A program made the translations under genes and the position numbers. This document shows positions 1-9,892 of a stretch of 64,000 nt of DNA, one piece after another; within the stretch, counting starts at the first letter, position 1, and each line of letters opens with the position of its first letter. The notes beneath the pieces were generated by a model, which had not been told where the DNA came from, did not search any database, and saw nothing but the letters and a program-made list of their open reading frames with translations. The stretch lies in NCBI GenBank assembly GCA_002964805.2, contig PUDQ02000003.1:3410001-3474000 (forward strand). Reading direction: 5' to 3'. The stretch is from Trametes villosa. Lineage: Eukaryota > Basidiomycota > Agaricomycetes > Polyporales > Polyporaceae.

Positions 1-60
1 GCGCCCCAGCCCGACGCGGTCGCCGAGGCGCACATCCCGGGCGTGTACTCGAACCTGTGA
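1..60 (+). CDS. 3' end of an unidentified protein-coding gene (partial)
   Basis: The first 60 bases read open to a TGA in one frame and encode a 19-residue tail ending in IPGVYSNL. The gene's body lies outside the window, so no family can be assigned. The strong third-position G/C bias matches the other coding exons, which supports a real C-terminus. The 150 bases after the stop hold no open frame that continues it. Confidence 0.45.
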   Translation, partial: APQPDAVAEAHIPGVYSNL

Positions 61-218
61 GTCCGCGGCCTCGAGGGCGCCCTCCGCCCGCGCATGTGAT
101 GTCTCCGCGCGCGCGAGGGCGAGTGCTGATTATTCGGGTGCAGAATGACGTTCATTGGCGGAGGGCGCGCGTGCATGTACGTCTCCCCTCCCCCTTCCGC
201 GCGCACTCCTCGGAGTAC

Positions 219-522
219 ACCTGCGCGCTCGGAGGAAGACGGTGCTGATCACTCATATCACAATCTATAGTGGCTTCAAGTTCTCGCAGCTCGAAATGAG
301 TGAGTCATATGTCCTCCCAAGCGCCTGGCGTACGCGCTGACAGAATTGGCTGGATCTGCAGAGGTCGTTCTGGCGCTGCTCCTCTCCAACTTCTCCTTCG
401 AGCTCTCCGACAAGCCCATCGCGTGGAACATCTCCGGCATCCGGTTCCCCACAGTTGGAGTTAAGGGCAGGAAGCCAGAGCTGCCGCTGAAGGTGTCTCT
501 CCTCGCCGACGTTTCCCAATAA
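219..522 (+). pseudogene. Cytochrome P450 3' relic (C-terminal domain only)
   Basis: Two exon pieces join across a good intron (about 300-361, GTGAGT...CTGCAG) to give GFKFSQLEMKVVLALLLSNF and then FSFELSDKPIAWNISGIRFP..., ending at TAA (520-522). This is the segment just after the haem-binding cysteine in fungal microsomal P450s: the L-helix and the conserved C-terminal strand region. Just upstream a degraded CALGGRRC may be what is left of the haem loop, but the reading frame does not join cleanly. Nothing P450-like lies before that (no ExxR, no I-helix, no membrane anchor), so this is a truncated remnant. The intron and codon use are still intact, which suggests the loss is fairly recent. 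An exon of a gene broken by assembly is a less likely alternative. Confidence 0.7.
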
Positions 523-787
523 GACGCAGTAGACGAGGCTGCGAGCTGTCATGGGGATGTGTATCTCTCGGGACGACCTGTTACGACGCACCATACACAT
601 ATCCATAACAGTAATACATCGGCCTACGCTGATTGTACCAGTAGCCTACCGTAATCAAGGTTGTATGGATTTGTACTTCACCGTAGATGCTCACTTCACG
701 AGGATATGCTTCTCCCCAGATCCCACGTATACATATGTACTTGCGCAGACAATATTGACATCGACTCATACGCAGGTTACAACCACA

Positions 788-1715
788 TCAAGGGAACGAC
801 AAGATGTACTCCTTCATCTGCGCCTCCCAGCTGCACTTAGGAAGCCCGTTCGTCTCCTCGACCCCGTCACCTCCGCAAGCGTTCGCCAGAAGCCCGTGCG
901 CCTGGTTCATAACGTTCCTGACCCCGGACTTGATAGACTCCTCGTCGCGCTTCAGGAAGATAGGAACCACCATCTTCTGCGAAGCGCTAGAAGACTTCGC
1001 GAGCTGCTTGGGGCGGGAGACAGGCACCGAGTCGCGTCCAGAGCCAGAGCCAGAGCCAGACTTAGAGCCAGAACCAGAGTTCTTGTTGTTGTGAGCGACG
1101 TTGACAGCGTCCGAGAGGAGCCGAGGGTAGACCCTGCTAGAGCTTCGGCGGCGATCATCGTGGTCGCCATAGCCAGCAGCATCCAAGACAGCCTGTTCAA
1201 CGCGGTTGTATGCGTCAGTCCCCGGAGTGCAGAGTCGCTGGAGGTGGTGGTAGGTCTCGTTGTATGCGATGAACCTGAGCTTGGGGTAGAAGTGGACCAT
1301 CGAGCCCGGCGTGCCGCAGACGATGGGACAGTCGGGGTTCGGGCAGCCGTCCGGTTCGTTGCCCTGGGGGTCTAGACATTTGCCGTGGAAGAAGTCGGGG
1401 AAGATGGCCGTCTCCATCCCCTGGTACGCCTCCTTTTTGTAGGCGGAGAGGATGGGCTGGAGGTAGGAGAGCGCGGCCTGCTTGCCCGGGTGGCTGGGGA
1501 TGAGGTCGTCGAATTGTTGTGCCTATCATGGTGTTATGAGCGAGTATCTACTCAGAGGTGACTGTGGGGCGCACCATGCTCGACATCACTGCGTTCATGG
1601 GGTCGGTGTAGTTTCCGAGGAATGCATTCGTGATAGCGACAATGCAATCCCCCTCGCACGCCAGGACGGTGGCCGGCACCGCCAAGAGGAAAGGGACGAG
1701 GGTGGTGAAGCGCAT
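788..1715 (-). CDS. Secreted Cys-containing hypothetical protein, Gly/Ser-rich linker
   Basis: Two exons (1715-1575 and 1522-788) are joined over a 52-nt GTGCGC...ATAG intron, giving about 291 residues. The start is set by an N-terminal signal peptide (MRFTTLVPFLLAVPATVLAC), and the mature chain begins at CEGDC. The middle part has several cysteines (GKCLDPQGNEPDGCPNPDCP..CG), an aromatic stretch (HFYPKLRFIAYNETYHHLQ) and one likely N-glycosylation site (NET). After about residue 150 there is a low-complexity GSGSKSGSGSGSG run, then a tail ending in WEAQMKEYILSFP. I do not recognise a named domain. The signal peptide and paired cysteines point to an extracellular or wall protein of the kind often found as hypothetical proteins in agaricomycetes. 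It may be developmentally expressed or effector-like, but that is inference only. Confidence 0.72.
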
Positions 1716-2772
1716 GGTGCCTGACCTGAGAGCTATAAAGAATCTGTGGGATAGGATGAGCGAACCGTCAAGGCACGCGAGGATGGAGGTGGTGGTTGGA
1801 GGACAAGGTGCAACGCGGGCGAGCGAAGACATAAACGAACCACAACCAAACACAGGACAACATCCAGGAAATTAATTAAATGCCTCGATCCAAGCGCCGG
1901 TGGACCCACACAGCAGCTGGAATGGCGTCCAAACAACATAATGGTACTGCAGCGCAACGGCAGAACATAGAATCGCGGTTTCCAAAAGCGAAGGAGGCGC
2001 TGGATCTGCCTGGCGGAACTCAGCCTCTCATTCTCATGATCATGTGCGTTCCGGCACCGTTTCGCGGTCCGCGACGACATTATCGCCTTTTGAGTGGTGT
2101 TCGGCCCGAGGGATCGCTCCTGGCCTCCTTGTCCCCAAACCCGACATTGCATCCTGCAGAGGATAGTCCTATGCGACCCCGGCAGGAGATTGATCTCCCC
2201 GAGGCCTACCGCGGCCCGCAGCTTCGTTCAACCTGAAAGTGTGGCAAAGTATCAGCCTTGAGGTGGAAGCGAGAATATACCGTGCTACAAACTGCGCCTT
2301 GAGCGTGAGAAGGCCCATCTTGTTCTCGCAAGGGATCTCCGCCTCGGCGTCCTGGAGCATGGGTACAGAGATGTCCGCCCGTGAGCTCTGCCGCGAAGGT
2401 ATTGCACACGTAGCCGGCGCTCCACAGTCACGAAGAAACCGCGGGGCAAGGATCTAGACACGGCTGTCCCCTTCATTTGACCATGTAGAGATTTCGCACA
2501 CACGCACCGAGGATGGGGAGCCATGGCGCGCTGGCGCGTTACCCGGGGAACTACTCCCGTGCCTGTCGGTTGTTCGCTGGCAGTCGCAGGTGCATTCCCT
2601 CCCGGCGTTGCTCTTGTCCACCGGCGCCTCGTACCGATATCCAGATGGAATGAATGCAAGGACGCCCCTACGTTCTATCATACTGTAAACGCTAAAGGAT
2701 CTGCCAGGATGAGGAGATGTGGACGCACCAACAACGACCGAGTGAGCTTTCAAACTCAGCGTGATGTGAGAT
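1716..2772. other. No supported gene
   Basis: About 1 kb upstream of the secreted-protein gene. The open frames are short, overlap on both strands, and have mixed composition. I see no signal peptide, domain or good splice pattern. A minus-strand stretch at 2454-2640 (RYEAPVDKSNAGRECTCDC...) could belong to the fragment at 2773-3305, but no clean join was found. Confidence 0.5.
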
Positions 2773-3305
2773 TTACACCATGATCTTCGCCGAGTTGAGC
2801 GGCACGAAGGAAAAGGCCTTGTGCGAGTTATGCCGGACGCGAGTCCATCGACCAGAGGCGTACAAGGGCATGATCATGAGATATGCAGAAGGGTCGACAT
2901 AACCCAAGGGGTGGTTAGCGGCGCAAACTCGGGCCACTGGCAAGAGACCTGACCACAGCAGAAACGCTGTAAGCAAGAGCGGGCAGATCACGAGTGATTC
3001 GCAGAACTGTCTGCAAAACGGGGATAAACTTACGGCCGTCACGCGAAGCGCAGAAAACCATCGTAACACCGGTACCAGCAAGAGCTGTCGGTGAACTGGA
3101 CGGGATTATACTAGCTGTAGGCTGGCCGTAAGACAGAATCGCGAGCGCATAAGCCAGTGCTCACACCAGACGTAGAGTGGCTATCTCTTTCGAAGAAGGC
3201 CTGTGTTCCTTGGGACCAGAACTTCGTACGCAGAGCGAGGTTCGTAGCAGCAGCGCTAGCGAGGGTGAACCAGGAGCGTCTTCGAAGGTACATCGTTGGG
3301 ACCAA
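2773..3305 (-). CDS. Unrecognised coding-like fragment with plausible introns
   Basis: On the minus strand, frames can be joined through two good introns: GTGTGAGC...CCTACAG (about 51 nt) and GTAAGTTT...GCTTACAG (about 64 nt). The joined protein contains RRRSWFTLASAAATNLALR, then VTMVFCASRDGPFLLWSGLL, then AYLMIMPLYASGRW and FSFVPLNSAKIMV. Frame continuity across both introns is better than chance, so this is probably exon sequence of a real or recently decayed gene lying directly 3' of RPC31. The start is not resolved: an upstream frame (EAYSGYMHPAEVHCASFTF) also looks coding but does not join in phase. I do not recognise the family. A degraded gene is as likely as a functional one. Confidence 0.3.
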
Positions 3306-3518
3306 AGAGAGGTAAGGAAAGTGAAGGAGGCGCAGTGCACTTCAGCCGGATGCATATACCCAGAGTAAGCCTCAAAGACCGCCTTGGTGTCGTGGACGTC
3401 TTCTGGTGTTCATGATGAGATGGTGTTGACGAAACGTGATATGCTACAATTGTTGAGGAACTGAAGACAACAGCGACAAATAGTGCATGGCATGCGCAGG
3501 GAGGATATGGGGCAAAGG

Positions 3519-4453
3519 CTAGTCATAGTCATAACCTGTTCCAAGAGTAAGTTGGTCAGAGGTCCGCGAATCAAAGCAGTGCTGAGCATACCTCCTCCCC
3601 CTTCGTCACCACCTCCACCCAAGTCATCCGCGTCGTCTGCCTCTCCGTTATCGAAGTAGTTCTCAGCGTAGTCGTTATCGTACTCTTCGTCGACGTCGTA
3701 GTCTTCGTCGGCAACCTGAGAACCCGCTTCTGAACGTTCATCGCCGGACTTCTCCTGATATACGGTCTGCGTTAATACGTGTTGACAGTACCGACGATAG
3801 CTACACGTACCTGCTCTTCTCCGTCCTCGACCACCTCCTCCAGATTAACGCGCTTTCCTGCCGCCTTCTTCTGGGCTACAACAACGTTGCGGGATGAGCT
3901 GAGCTCGCGTAGAAAGGTTTATCTGATGCTTACTGGTCTTCTTCTTCTTAGGATTGAAGTAATCTTCGAAGATCTCTTGCGGGAAGAACGGCTGGTGCAA
4001 TTCCTTCCTCTTAAGTGTCGGCTGAGACGCCGGCGAGGGTCTGTATTTATCCGAGTAACGCGGCAGTTCTACACTTGGCTCCATTCAGCGTCGGGGCATA
4101 CACGACAGTGGTCCGTACACACCTGTAGTTTTGGTTTGCTCTACAATGTAATACGCAGAACTGCGTAGACGCGTGGCGAAGCCTATTTGTAGCTCTGCTA
4201 TGCGCTTCTCTTCCTCACTGTATTCGGTCAGGAGGGGTAGAGGTTCTAATGGCTGTGTCACAGCTCAACGCAGCCATGAAATTCTCTATATGTGGGTACA
4301 TACAGGATATAGTGCGCTCTCTTCTCTGGACAAGGATTGGATGTCTGCGAAGGTTAGACCCATCGGAGGGAGACTGCTCGCCCCAAAGCCACCCTTCCCG
4401 CCGAATCCTCCGCGACCACCGCCTCTGCCGCCGCCACGTCCACCTCGCGACAT
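3519..4453 (-). CDS. RPC31: DNA-directed RNA polymerase III subunit RPC31 (RPC7)
   Basis: This subunit belongs to the Pol III-specific RPC82/RPC34/RPC31 trimer, which helps promoter recruitment and open-complex formation at tRNA and 5S genes in the nucleus. The start MSRGGRGGGRGGGRGGFGG at 4453 gives the Gly/Arg-rich N-terminus, followed by LPPMGLTFADIQSLSREESALYP, PLEPLPLLTEYSEEEKRIAE, a YRPSPASQPTLKRKELHQPF block, FFPQEIFEDYFNPKKKK, and a very acidic C-terminal half (DEDYDVDEEYDNDYAENYFDN...) ending GGGGYDYD. This order (conserved N-terminal half, basic NPKKK patch, acidic tail) is typical of the family. Five introns are needed. The last exon is only 17 nt (GYDYD-stop, ending at 3519), and its acceptor is well formed. 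The third intron uses the donor GTGTAC and is the least certain join. Confidence 0.9.
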
Positions 4454-4787
4454 TTGACGTGTTTTGTACGGGTGAGAAGAGTAAGCAGCGAGGAGGGAGA
4501 TGTCCCGGACGAAATTGACGGAGTACAGAAGCAGGCAGTGCCACAAAGTTGCGGGCCAGGCTTCGGTTCGGACTCCGATTGGCTTTCCGCGTCCAAATTG
4601 CCCCAAGCGGATGAATACCATTCAAGCGCCGCTCAGGGGTGAAGGGGCGCTCGCGCCTCGCGTCCGTTCAAGTTTCCCCTTGCCTCCTGCCACCATCACC
4701 ACCGCCCTCCCCTGCCACGTCCGCCGCGCCGCCGACCCCTTTTGCGACGAGATCGATACTTGTTGACTCCCAGACCGACTATACGAC

Positions 4788-6022
4788 ATGGACAAGTCTT
4801 TGGATGAGGTCCGTCGCGTCTTTGTTACACGACGCCACCCGCGACTGACAATGGCGACTCAGATTATCGCCACCTCCCGCCCCAAGGGCATCCGCAAGTC
4901 GAACCCTCGTCGCAACTCGGGCAAGGCTCAGGTGCTTGGAAACTCCAACCCTGCACCGGCGACGCGTGCTCGGGCAGTCCCCGCGTCCAACGGCGCGAAG
5001 ACTGTGCCAGCGCCGACCGCTCAGCAACCGGCGGACAAGATCATCGTCTCCAATCTTCCCCCCGATGTGAACGAGCTGCAAGTCAAGGTTAGTGGCATCC
5101 TTATTCGCGTTGCGACATGTCATTGACGACCGCTGCAGGAGCTTTTCCACACAACTGTGGGCCCGCTCAAGGACGTGACCCTCCACTATGACAGCGCGGG
5201 GCGCTCCAAGGGCGTGGCGGCTATCCACTTCCAGCGACGCGGCGACGGCACCAAGGCCTACCAGCAATACAACAACCGCTTGATTGATGGCAGTCAGTAT
5301 AGCCTCCTTGAATCTCCCCCCGACCCCTCTTCGCGTCTACTTCTTTTGCTCGCTCGTGCACGCCGCGTCACTCCGAATCGTCTGCGGAGGCGTCTTATCC
5401 GCTACATCGGGGGATCGAGAGCTGGGTAGTCTTGAACGGAGGTTCCGCTCGCGAGCAATTCGCCTGCACCTACACGAACAAGGTCTTCACCATGGACGAA
5501 GACTCCGACGATGCGGCACGATGTGGCGGTTAAGGAGCGAGCGGCAATCCCCGTCCTTTCGTTCTTGTGTTCTCCGCTGAACAGCAAACTGATCAAATAA
5601 TCTGCCTCCCCGTCTCGCTGGTGCTCGCCGAAACTCTTCGACGATGTTTTGCCTACACAGAACGCCCGATGAAGATCGAAATCGTCGTCGACCCCTCGAA
5701 GCCCGCCCCCGCGGCCTCGCTGGCAGCCCGTGTGGCCCCTGCACCTGTTGCTGTGGCTGCCGCAGAAACCGTCCCCAGGTACGTCGCTGTGTGGGATGTC
5801 AGATCCGTAAACCGACCTTCGTTCCAGAACTGGTGGACGTCCCAGGCGTGGACGAGGCGGCGGCGCTCCCCGCCCCAAGCGCAATGAGAGGCCGCAGAAG
5901 TCGGTGGCAGACCTTGATGCCGAGATGGACGTGAGTAATATCCGTTGTGCCATCCGGTTTCTGGCTCACCTTCCGCTCAGGACTACTCGGCTAGCACTGC
6001 ACCCGCGGCTGCGACTGCCTAA
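4788..6022 (+). CDS. YRA1: ALY/REF mRNA-export adaptor (THO complex subunit 4, Yra1-like)
   Basis: A nuclear RNA-binding adaptor that couples transcription and splicing to export through TREX and the Mex67/NXF1 receptor. Six exons (4788-4808, 4863-5087, 5139-5292, 5661-5778, 5828-5930, 5981-6022) sum to 663 nt, exactly 221 codons. The features in order are the N-terminal UAP56-binding motif MDKSLDE, a basic linker (SRPKGIRKSNPRRNSGKAQ), one RRM (about residues 72-155; RNP2 IIVSNLPP, RNP1-like SKGVAAIHF), an RGG-type segment (TGGRPRRGRGGGAPRPKRN) and the C-terminal repeat KSVADLDAEMDDY, the second UAP56-binding motif. The first intron uses the donor GTCCGT. Intron 3 (5293-5660, 368 nt) interrupts the RRM and is about six times longer than the others. 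In yeast, YRA1 is autoregulated through an unusually long intron, so this one may be regulatory too. Confidence 0.94.
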
Positions 6023-6576
6023 GTATCGTTTCGTCTTGGCTCTCGAGTGTTGTCCCAAGTGTTCCGCTTGCTCGTTTTCTGTGGACTGCTTGCACCCCCC
6101 CACCTCTCCTGTACTGTATACTACCCTATCCCATGCGTACGTATGTCTCGCCTGTTAGTCTGCAGATAGTGTCCGCTTCACCACTGTGCTGTCGTCGTGT
6201 TCCGTAATGGCCATCCAATGCAATAGATGTTGCTTCGGCCTACCCTCCACTGGCGTCCGCTCCGGTGATGCATGCGAGAGATAGTTTTGAACGTTCAATG
6301 TTCAACGGTACCTGTTTGTTCTGAGGACGCAGATGAAAACCGGGGGGATCGACTTTCAAACTGGCCATGGCGGACTCGGTATATAGCACTTACAGTATTG
6401 ACGATGGTACCGGTGTGTGCGCACATCCTTCAGAATATCAGCGTGCTACATAAGCCTCTTTTGCAAAACTTGGCCGTCAGCGGGCCGAGACACTAGAATA
6501 CAGAGTGATTGTCACGAGAGTCTCTGATCAGCCATGCCGGAGGCACTGGAAACCTGTAGTCTAGCAGACGTTGGCC
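6023..6576. other. Convergent 3' intergenic region, nothing identified
   Basis: This lies between the 3' ends of the ALY gene (+) and the F-box gene (-). It is AT-richer than the flanking exons and has no convincing ORF, repeat or RNA gene. Confidence 0.5.
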
Positions 6577-8167
6577 CTATCTGGTACTGATCTTTGGTTT
6601 GCTCGTGAGGCGAGGAAAGACCTTGTCCGCGACGACACGGTAGGTCTCCTCCGTGAAGCCATACCTGACGGTCAGCCTTTGCAGCCCGTGTTCTAGCGTG
6701 TCTGGCGGCAGCGCTTCTGCTTCCTCCGCACGAAGCGTTACCCTCGTCAGCCAAAGGCTCTCCAGCTGGGGCGCGTTCCGCGCAACAGCGAGCAGCCCCA
6801 GGACACCGACGGAGCAGCTCGGGAAGTCGCCTATAGAGACCTCGTCGATCCACAGCTCCGCCAGCGCCGGCCACGCGCCGGCGAGCGCGGCGACGTCCTC
6901 GTCGCCCACGGAGAACGGGATGTACGTGTTGTATGAGAGTCTGACCTTCTTGAGCGCGCGCAGGGCGAAGAGCGGGGCGAACACGGGCGCAAGTGCGGGG
7001 CGCGGCTCGACGTCGTGCTTCAGCTGGGTGTCGACCTCGACCTCGAAGTCGCGCAGGTTGGGGAAGGCGTGCGCCCAGGCGGCGCAGGTCTGGCGGAGCA
7101 GCGCCATGGAGTGGTAGGCGTACTTGTCGATGGTGAGCTTTTCGAGGGTGGGGCAGGCGAAGACCTCGGATGAGGAGCTGCAGCGCGCGAGATGAAGGAT
7201 CGTGAGGCGGCGAAAGCCATAGGAAGGGTCGGTGAAGCAGCTGTCGGGGGTTCCGGAGATAGCGGGCAGATGGAGGGCGTCGAGGACGGGCATCGCTGCG
7301 AGCGTGTGGAGGTCGGCAAACTGGACTTCACCCCTGTCGGACTGTAGGTCGAGCTCTTCGAAGCGGTTAAGAAGCGGGAGATGCTGTACGATGCTCGAGG
7401 GGGGGGTATGCCGTGCTTGCCCAGTCGGATGGTCAGGTAGATTAGACGAGGGCACGCGCAAGACTCCTTGACGGGCCGCTCGAGGCACGACGCCCATCGT
7501 GCTCTTCTCCCCGGCCCGTGAGCAGGCGAAGCGGTGCCGCCGCAGACGAGGTCGATCACCTCAACGGAGGGCCCGAGGAACAGGAGCACCGCGTCGGGGT
7601 TCGAGAGGTCCACAACCCAACGAATGGAGGTCGCGTTTGGAAGAATCGGTCTACGCTCAGTGAATCGCCGCGTGTTTGACAAGCTGGTAGTTCCTAGGCG
7701 CAGGTTCTCGTCGGAGGCGGGTGCCTGCCAGAGACGGAGGGCTTGGACGTGGCTCGTATATTTAAGCATGCGGTCCCATTCTTGCTCGAGAACGTCGATT
7801 AGGGGTGTCTATTTTGCGGTTAGATGGCATGCGGACGATGGGAGGTTATGGCTCTCCTTACAAGGGTTTCGTGGGGGTCAGATGCGGAAGAGCCGGAGCC
7901 TTCTTCCACTTGGGAGAGACTGGGAAGAAGGTTGAGTATGGGCTTAAGGCTGTTGATGTTCTTCCATAGAACTCGTATGGCAGCTTCATGGAAATTTTTG
8001 GAAACCCGCAATGCCAGCGCAAGCGTACGCGTCCGTTCGGCTTCCAGAAGAACCATGTTACGAGAGTAGTCGCCCGGGTAGAACGTCTTTGGAAAGTTAT
8101 ATTCGCCGTACCACTGGAAGACCTCGTTCAGGACGTCTGCAACAGACAGCGCGCGGTGGGCGGACAT
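6577..8167 (-). CDS. F-box/LRR-type protein with a homopolymer frameshift
   Basis: Exon 1 starts at 8167 (MSAHRALSVADVLNEVFQWY). It has the pattern of agaricomycete F-box proteins: a short helical F-box-like segment, then FHEAAIRVLWKNINSLKPILNLL. A 53-nt intron (7809-7861, GTAAGG...AATAG) joins it to IDVLEQEWDRMLKYTSHVQA and a run of leucine-rich segments to ADKVFPRLTSKPKISTR at 6577. The family recruits substrates to SCF ubiquitin ligases through Skp1, and the LRR part would choose the target. The reading frame shifts once, inside a run of eight G on the plus strand (7399-7406): upstream reads ACPRLIYLTIRLGKHGIPP, downstream SSIVQHLPLLNRFEELDLQ. Both sides are clearly homologous coding sequence, so a one-base gain or loss has occurred, either real or a sequencing error. 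A decayed paralogue lies next to it at 8522-8985. Confidence 0.8.
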
Positions 8168-8521
8168 GGGAAGGATGGCAAAGCGGACTGCGGGGAGAAG
8201 GTGGACAAGGCAGGACGAATGATATGCAGTGGTACATTACCGTGATATACCTCGCGAATGCGATGTACAACAGGTTCCTTTTTGATGGTGCAGAATAAAT
8301 CATAGGCCGGAATTTGTTAATTTGAAAGACAAATTCCGTAGGCGGAGTGATGCACGCTGAAGACTCCAGCATATTGTAGTGTAGGCGACGCAGCAGAGAC
8401 CACGCTTTCCTAGCTACGGCGGTAAAGGCGAGGAAGCCGGACCTGGGCATTGACTTTTGATCAGCATACCTACTCGTGAGCCCCATTTAATCATGTATGA
8501 AAGACGCACCCAGGGTTCATG

Positions 8522-8985
8522 ACTTTCCTCCCCGTGCCAGAGACAAGGCTGAGGGATCCTCTGTGAGGCCGTGCCTTCCCATCAGACCATATAGCCCCAG
8601 GTCAAGCGCATCCGCCGACATCGCCGTCACGTCCTCGGCACGGAGCACCTCCGGTTCAGATGAAGATCACGAGTCCGCGCGTGTTCTACGCAATTGCCAC
8701 CAGCCCCAGCACGCCCACCGCGCAGCTCTGAAAGACATGGAATTCCGACGCATAGGCCTGCCCAGCGTGCTTCCCATTCCGGCCCCCAATCGTGCTTGGT
8801 GGGGCTGCAGAGGACATCGATCCTCTCGACCGAGGGCGCGAGGAATGTGGGGGTTATACAGCTCGTTGATCGAACTGTAATGAAGTTGAGAAGGGGGGGG
8901 AACTCTCCTCAACAAATTGGATTACGCTTGAGCATGTAAACGTCGTTATGCACGACTCTCTCCTACATCCGTTCTAGGATGATGG
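8522..8985 (-). pseudogene. Decayed tandem paralogue of the F-box/LRR gene
   Basis: Minus-strand segments match the intact F-box gene in the same order but in changing frames. LAPSVERIDVLCSPT corresponds to LGPSVEVIDLVCGGT. SCAVGVLGLVAIA followed by a stop corresponds to SCSVGVLGLLAVARN. VLRAEDVTAMSADALDLGL followed by YGLMGRHGLTEDPSALS corresponds to TLRAEEAEALPPDTLEHGL followed by QRLTVRYGFTEETYRVV. The middle LRR portion (about 200 residues) is deleted. There are at least one in-frame stop and two frame changes, so it is dead. It sits head-to-tail just upstream of the intact copy, which points to tandem duplication followed by deletion and decay. Confidence 0.78.
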
Positions 8986-9103
8986 GTTCAGTACTGCAGC
9001 TGCCAAACAGCCGACACTCAATAGGAACTCACCCGAGCTAGACAAGCCGCTGTACTATATGTCCGCGTATGTGGGATCATTCAACACATGAGACATGCCC
9101 GGC

Positions 9104-9431
9104 TACAGCCGTTTTCAGCGCGCTTGTCGTTTGAGCCAAACAGCGCCAATTGCGCACACCTCCTCAGACCTCCTCTCCCCGCGACCTCCACCGCGCGTCG
9201 TCGATAACTCCCCAACCACTCGTCCGTTCTGCTTAACTCTTTCATATTCTGGCTCTACGGATCGGCGCGGAGGGCACTGTACCGGTTTCATTCGACTCTG
9301 ACCACATTTGCCAAACCTCAATAATCCGGGTGCTCCCCACGCCGGTAACGTCACGGTCTCGCGCGCGAAGGAGGCATCGAGGAGCTTAGGCAATGCAGGA
9401 GTAGCATGGGAGGGGTGCCACCGAGGGCCCG
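9104..9431. repeat. Left arm of a 328-bp near-perfect inverted repeat
   Basis: This stretch is the reverse complement of 9893-10220. In the parts compared base by base the arms differ at one position near the inner end (GGGGTGCC against GGAGTGCC). An identical 92-residue open frame appears in both arms in mirror orientation, which is a consequence of the duplication and not evidence of a gene. It has no transposon-like terminal motifs and encodes no recognised protein. Confidence 0.93.
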
Positions 9432-9892
9432 CAAGGCATAAGGTCAGATTTAGTTATGGTTGAGCTCGTCGTCCACTATGTTGTCGAGTACGTGCTTTGC
9501 CGTACTCCGTGTACCCTACTCTACGGTGCTCCTGGATCAAGAATATACCTGCCTCCTGCCCATAAACAACTCCATCCCTGTCAGACTGTCTGAAGCTATG
9601 TGTGACGGATGAAATATGTGATATTGAGGAAGAACATCGCTGTACAGGCTACACTTCAGCATCCAAGGTGAGGCATCGCACTGCGTCGTTTACACCCGCA
9701 TTGTCCATGCACATCCTACGAGAAGACTATCAAAGCTTCCGTAATCCTCTATCGCAGATTACAGGTGTAGAAGACACGAGGTGAAACGCAGAATGTATAC
9801 GTACGTCCCCCGGGATCGCTGGGGGCAAGGGGAGAGATCGCCAGGACGCCATGGACCGTGTTGATGAGAGCTTTGAGTCACGAAGTACTTAC

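Noticed and set aside
3169..3368. Reading the frame EAYSGYMHPAEVHCASFTFL as the start of the fragment at 2773-3305
   Set aside because: It cannot be joined in phase to the downstream exons with any plausible splice sites.
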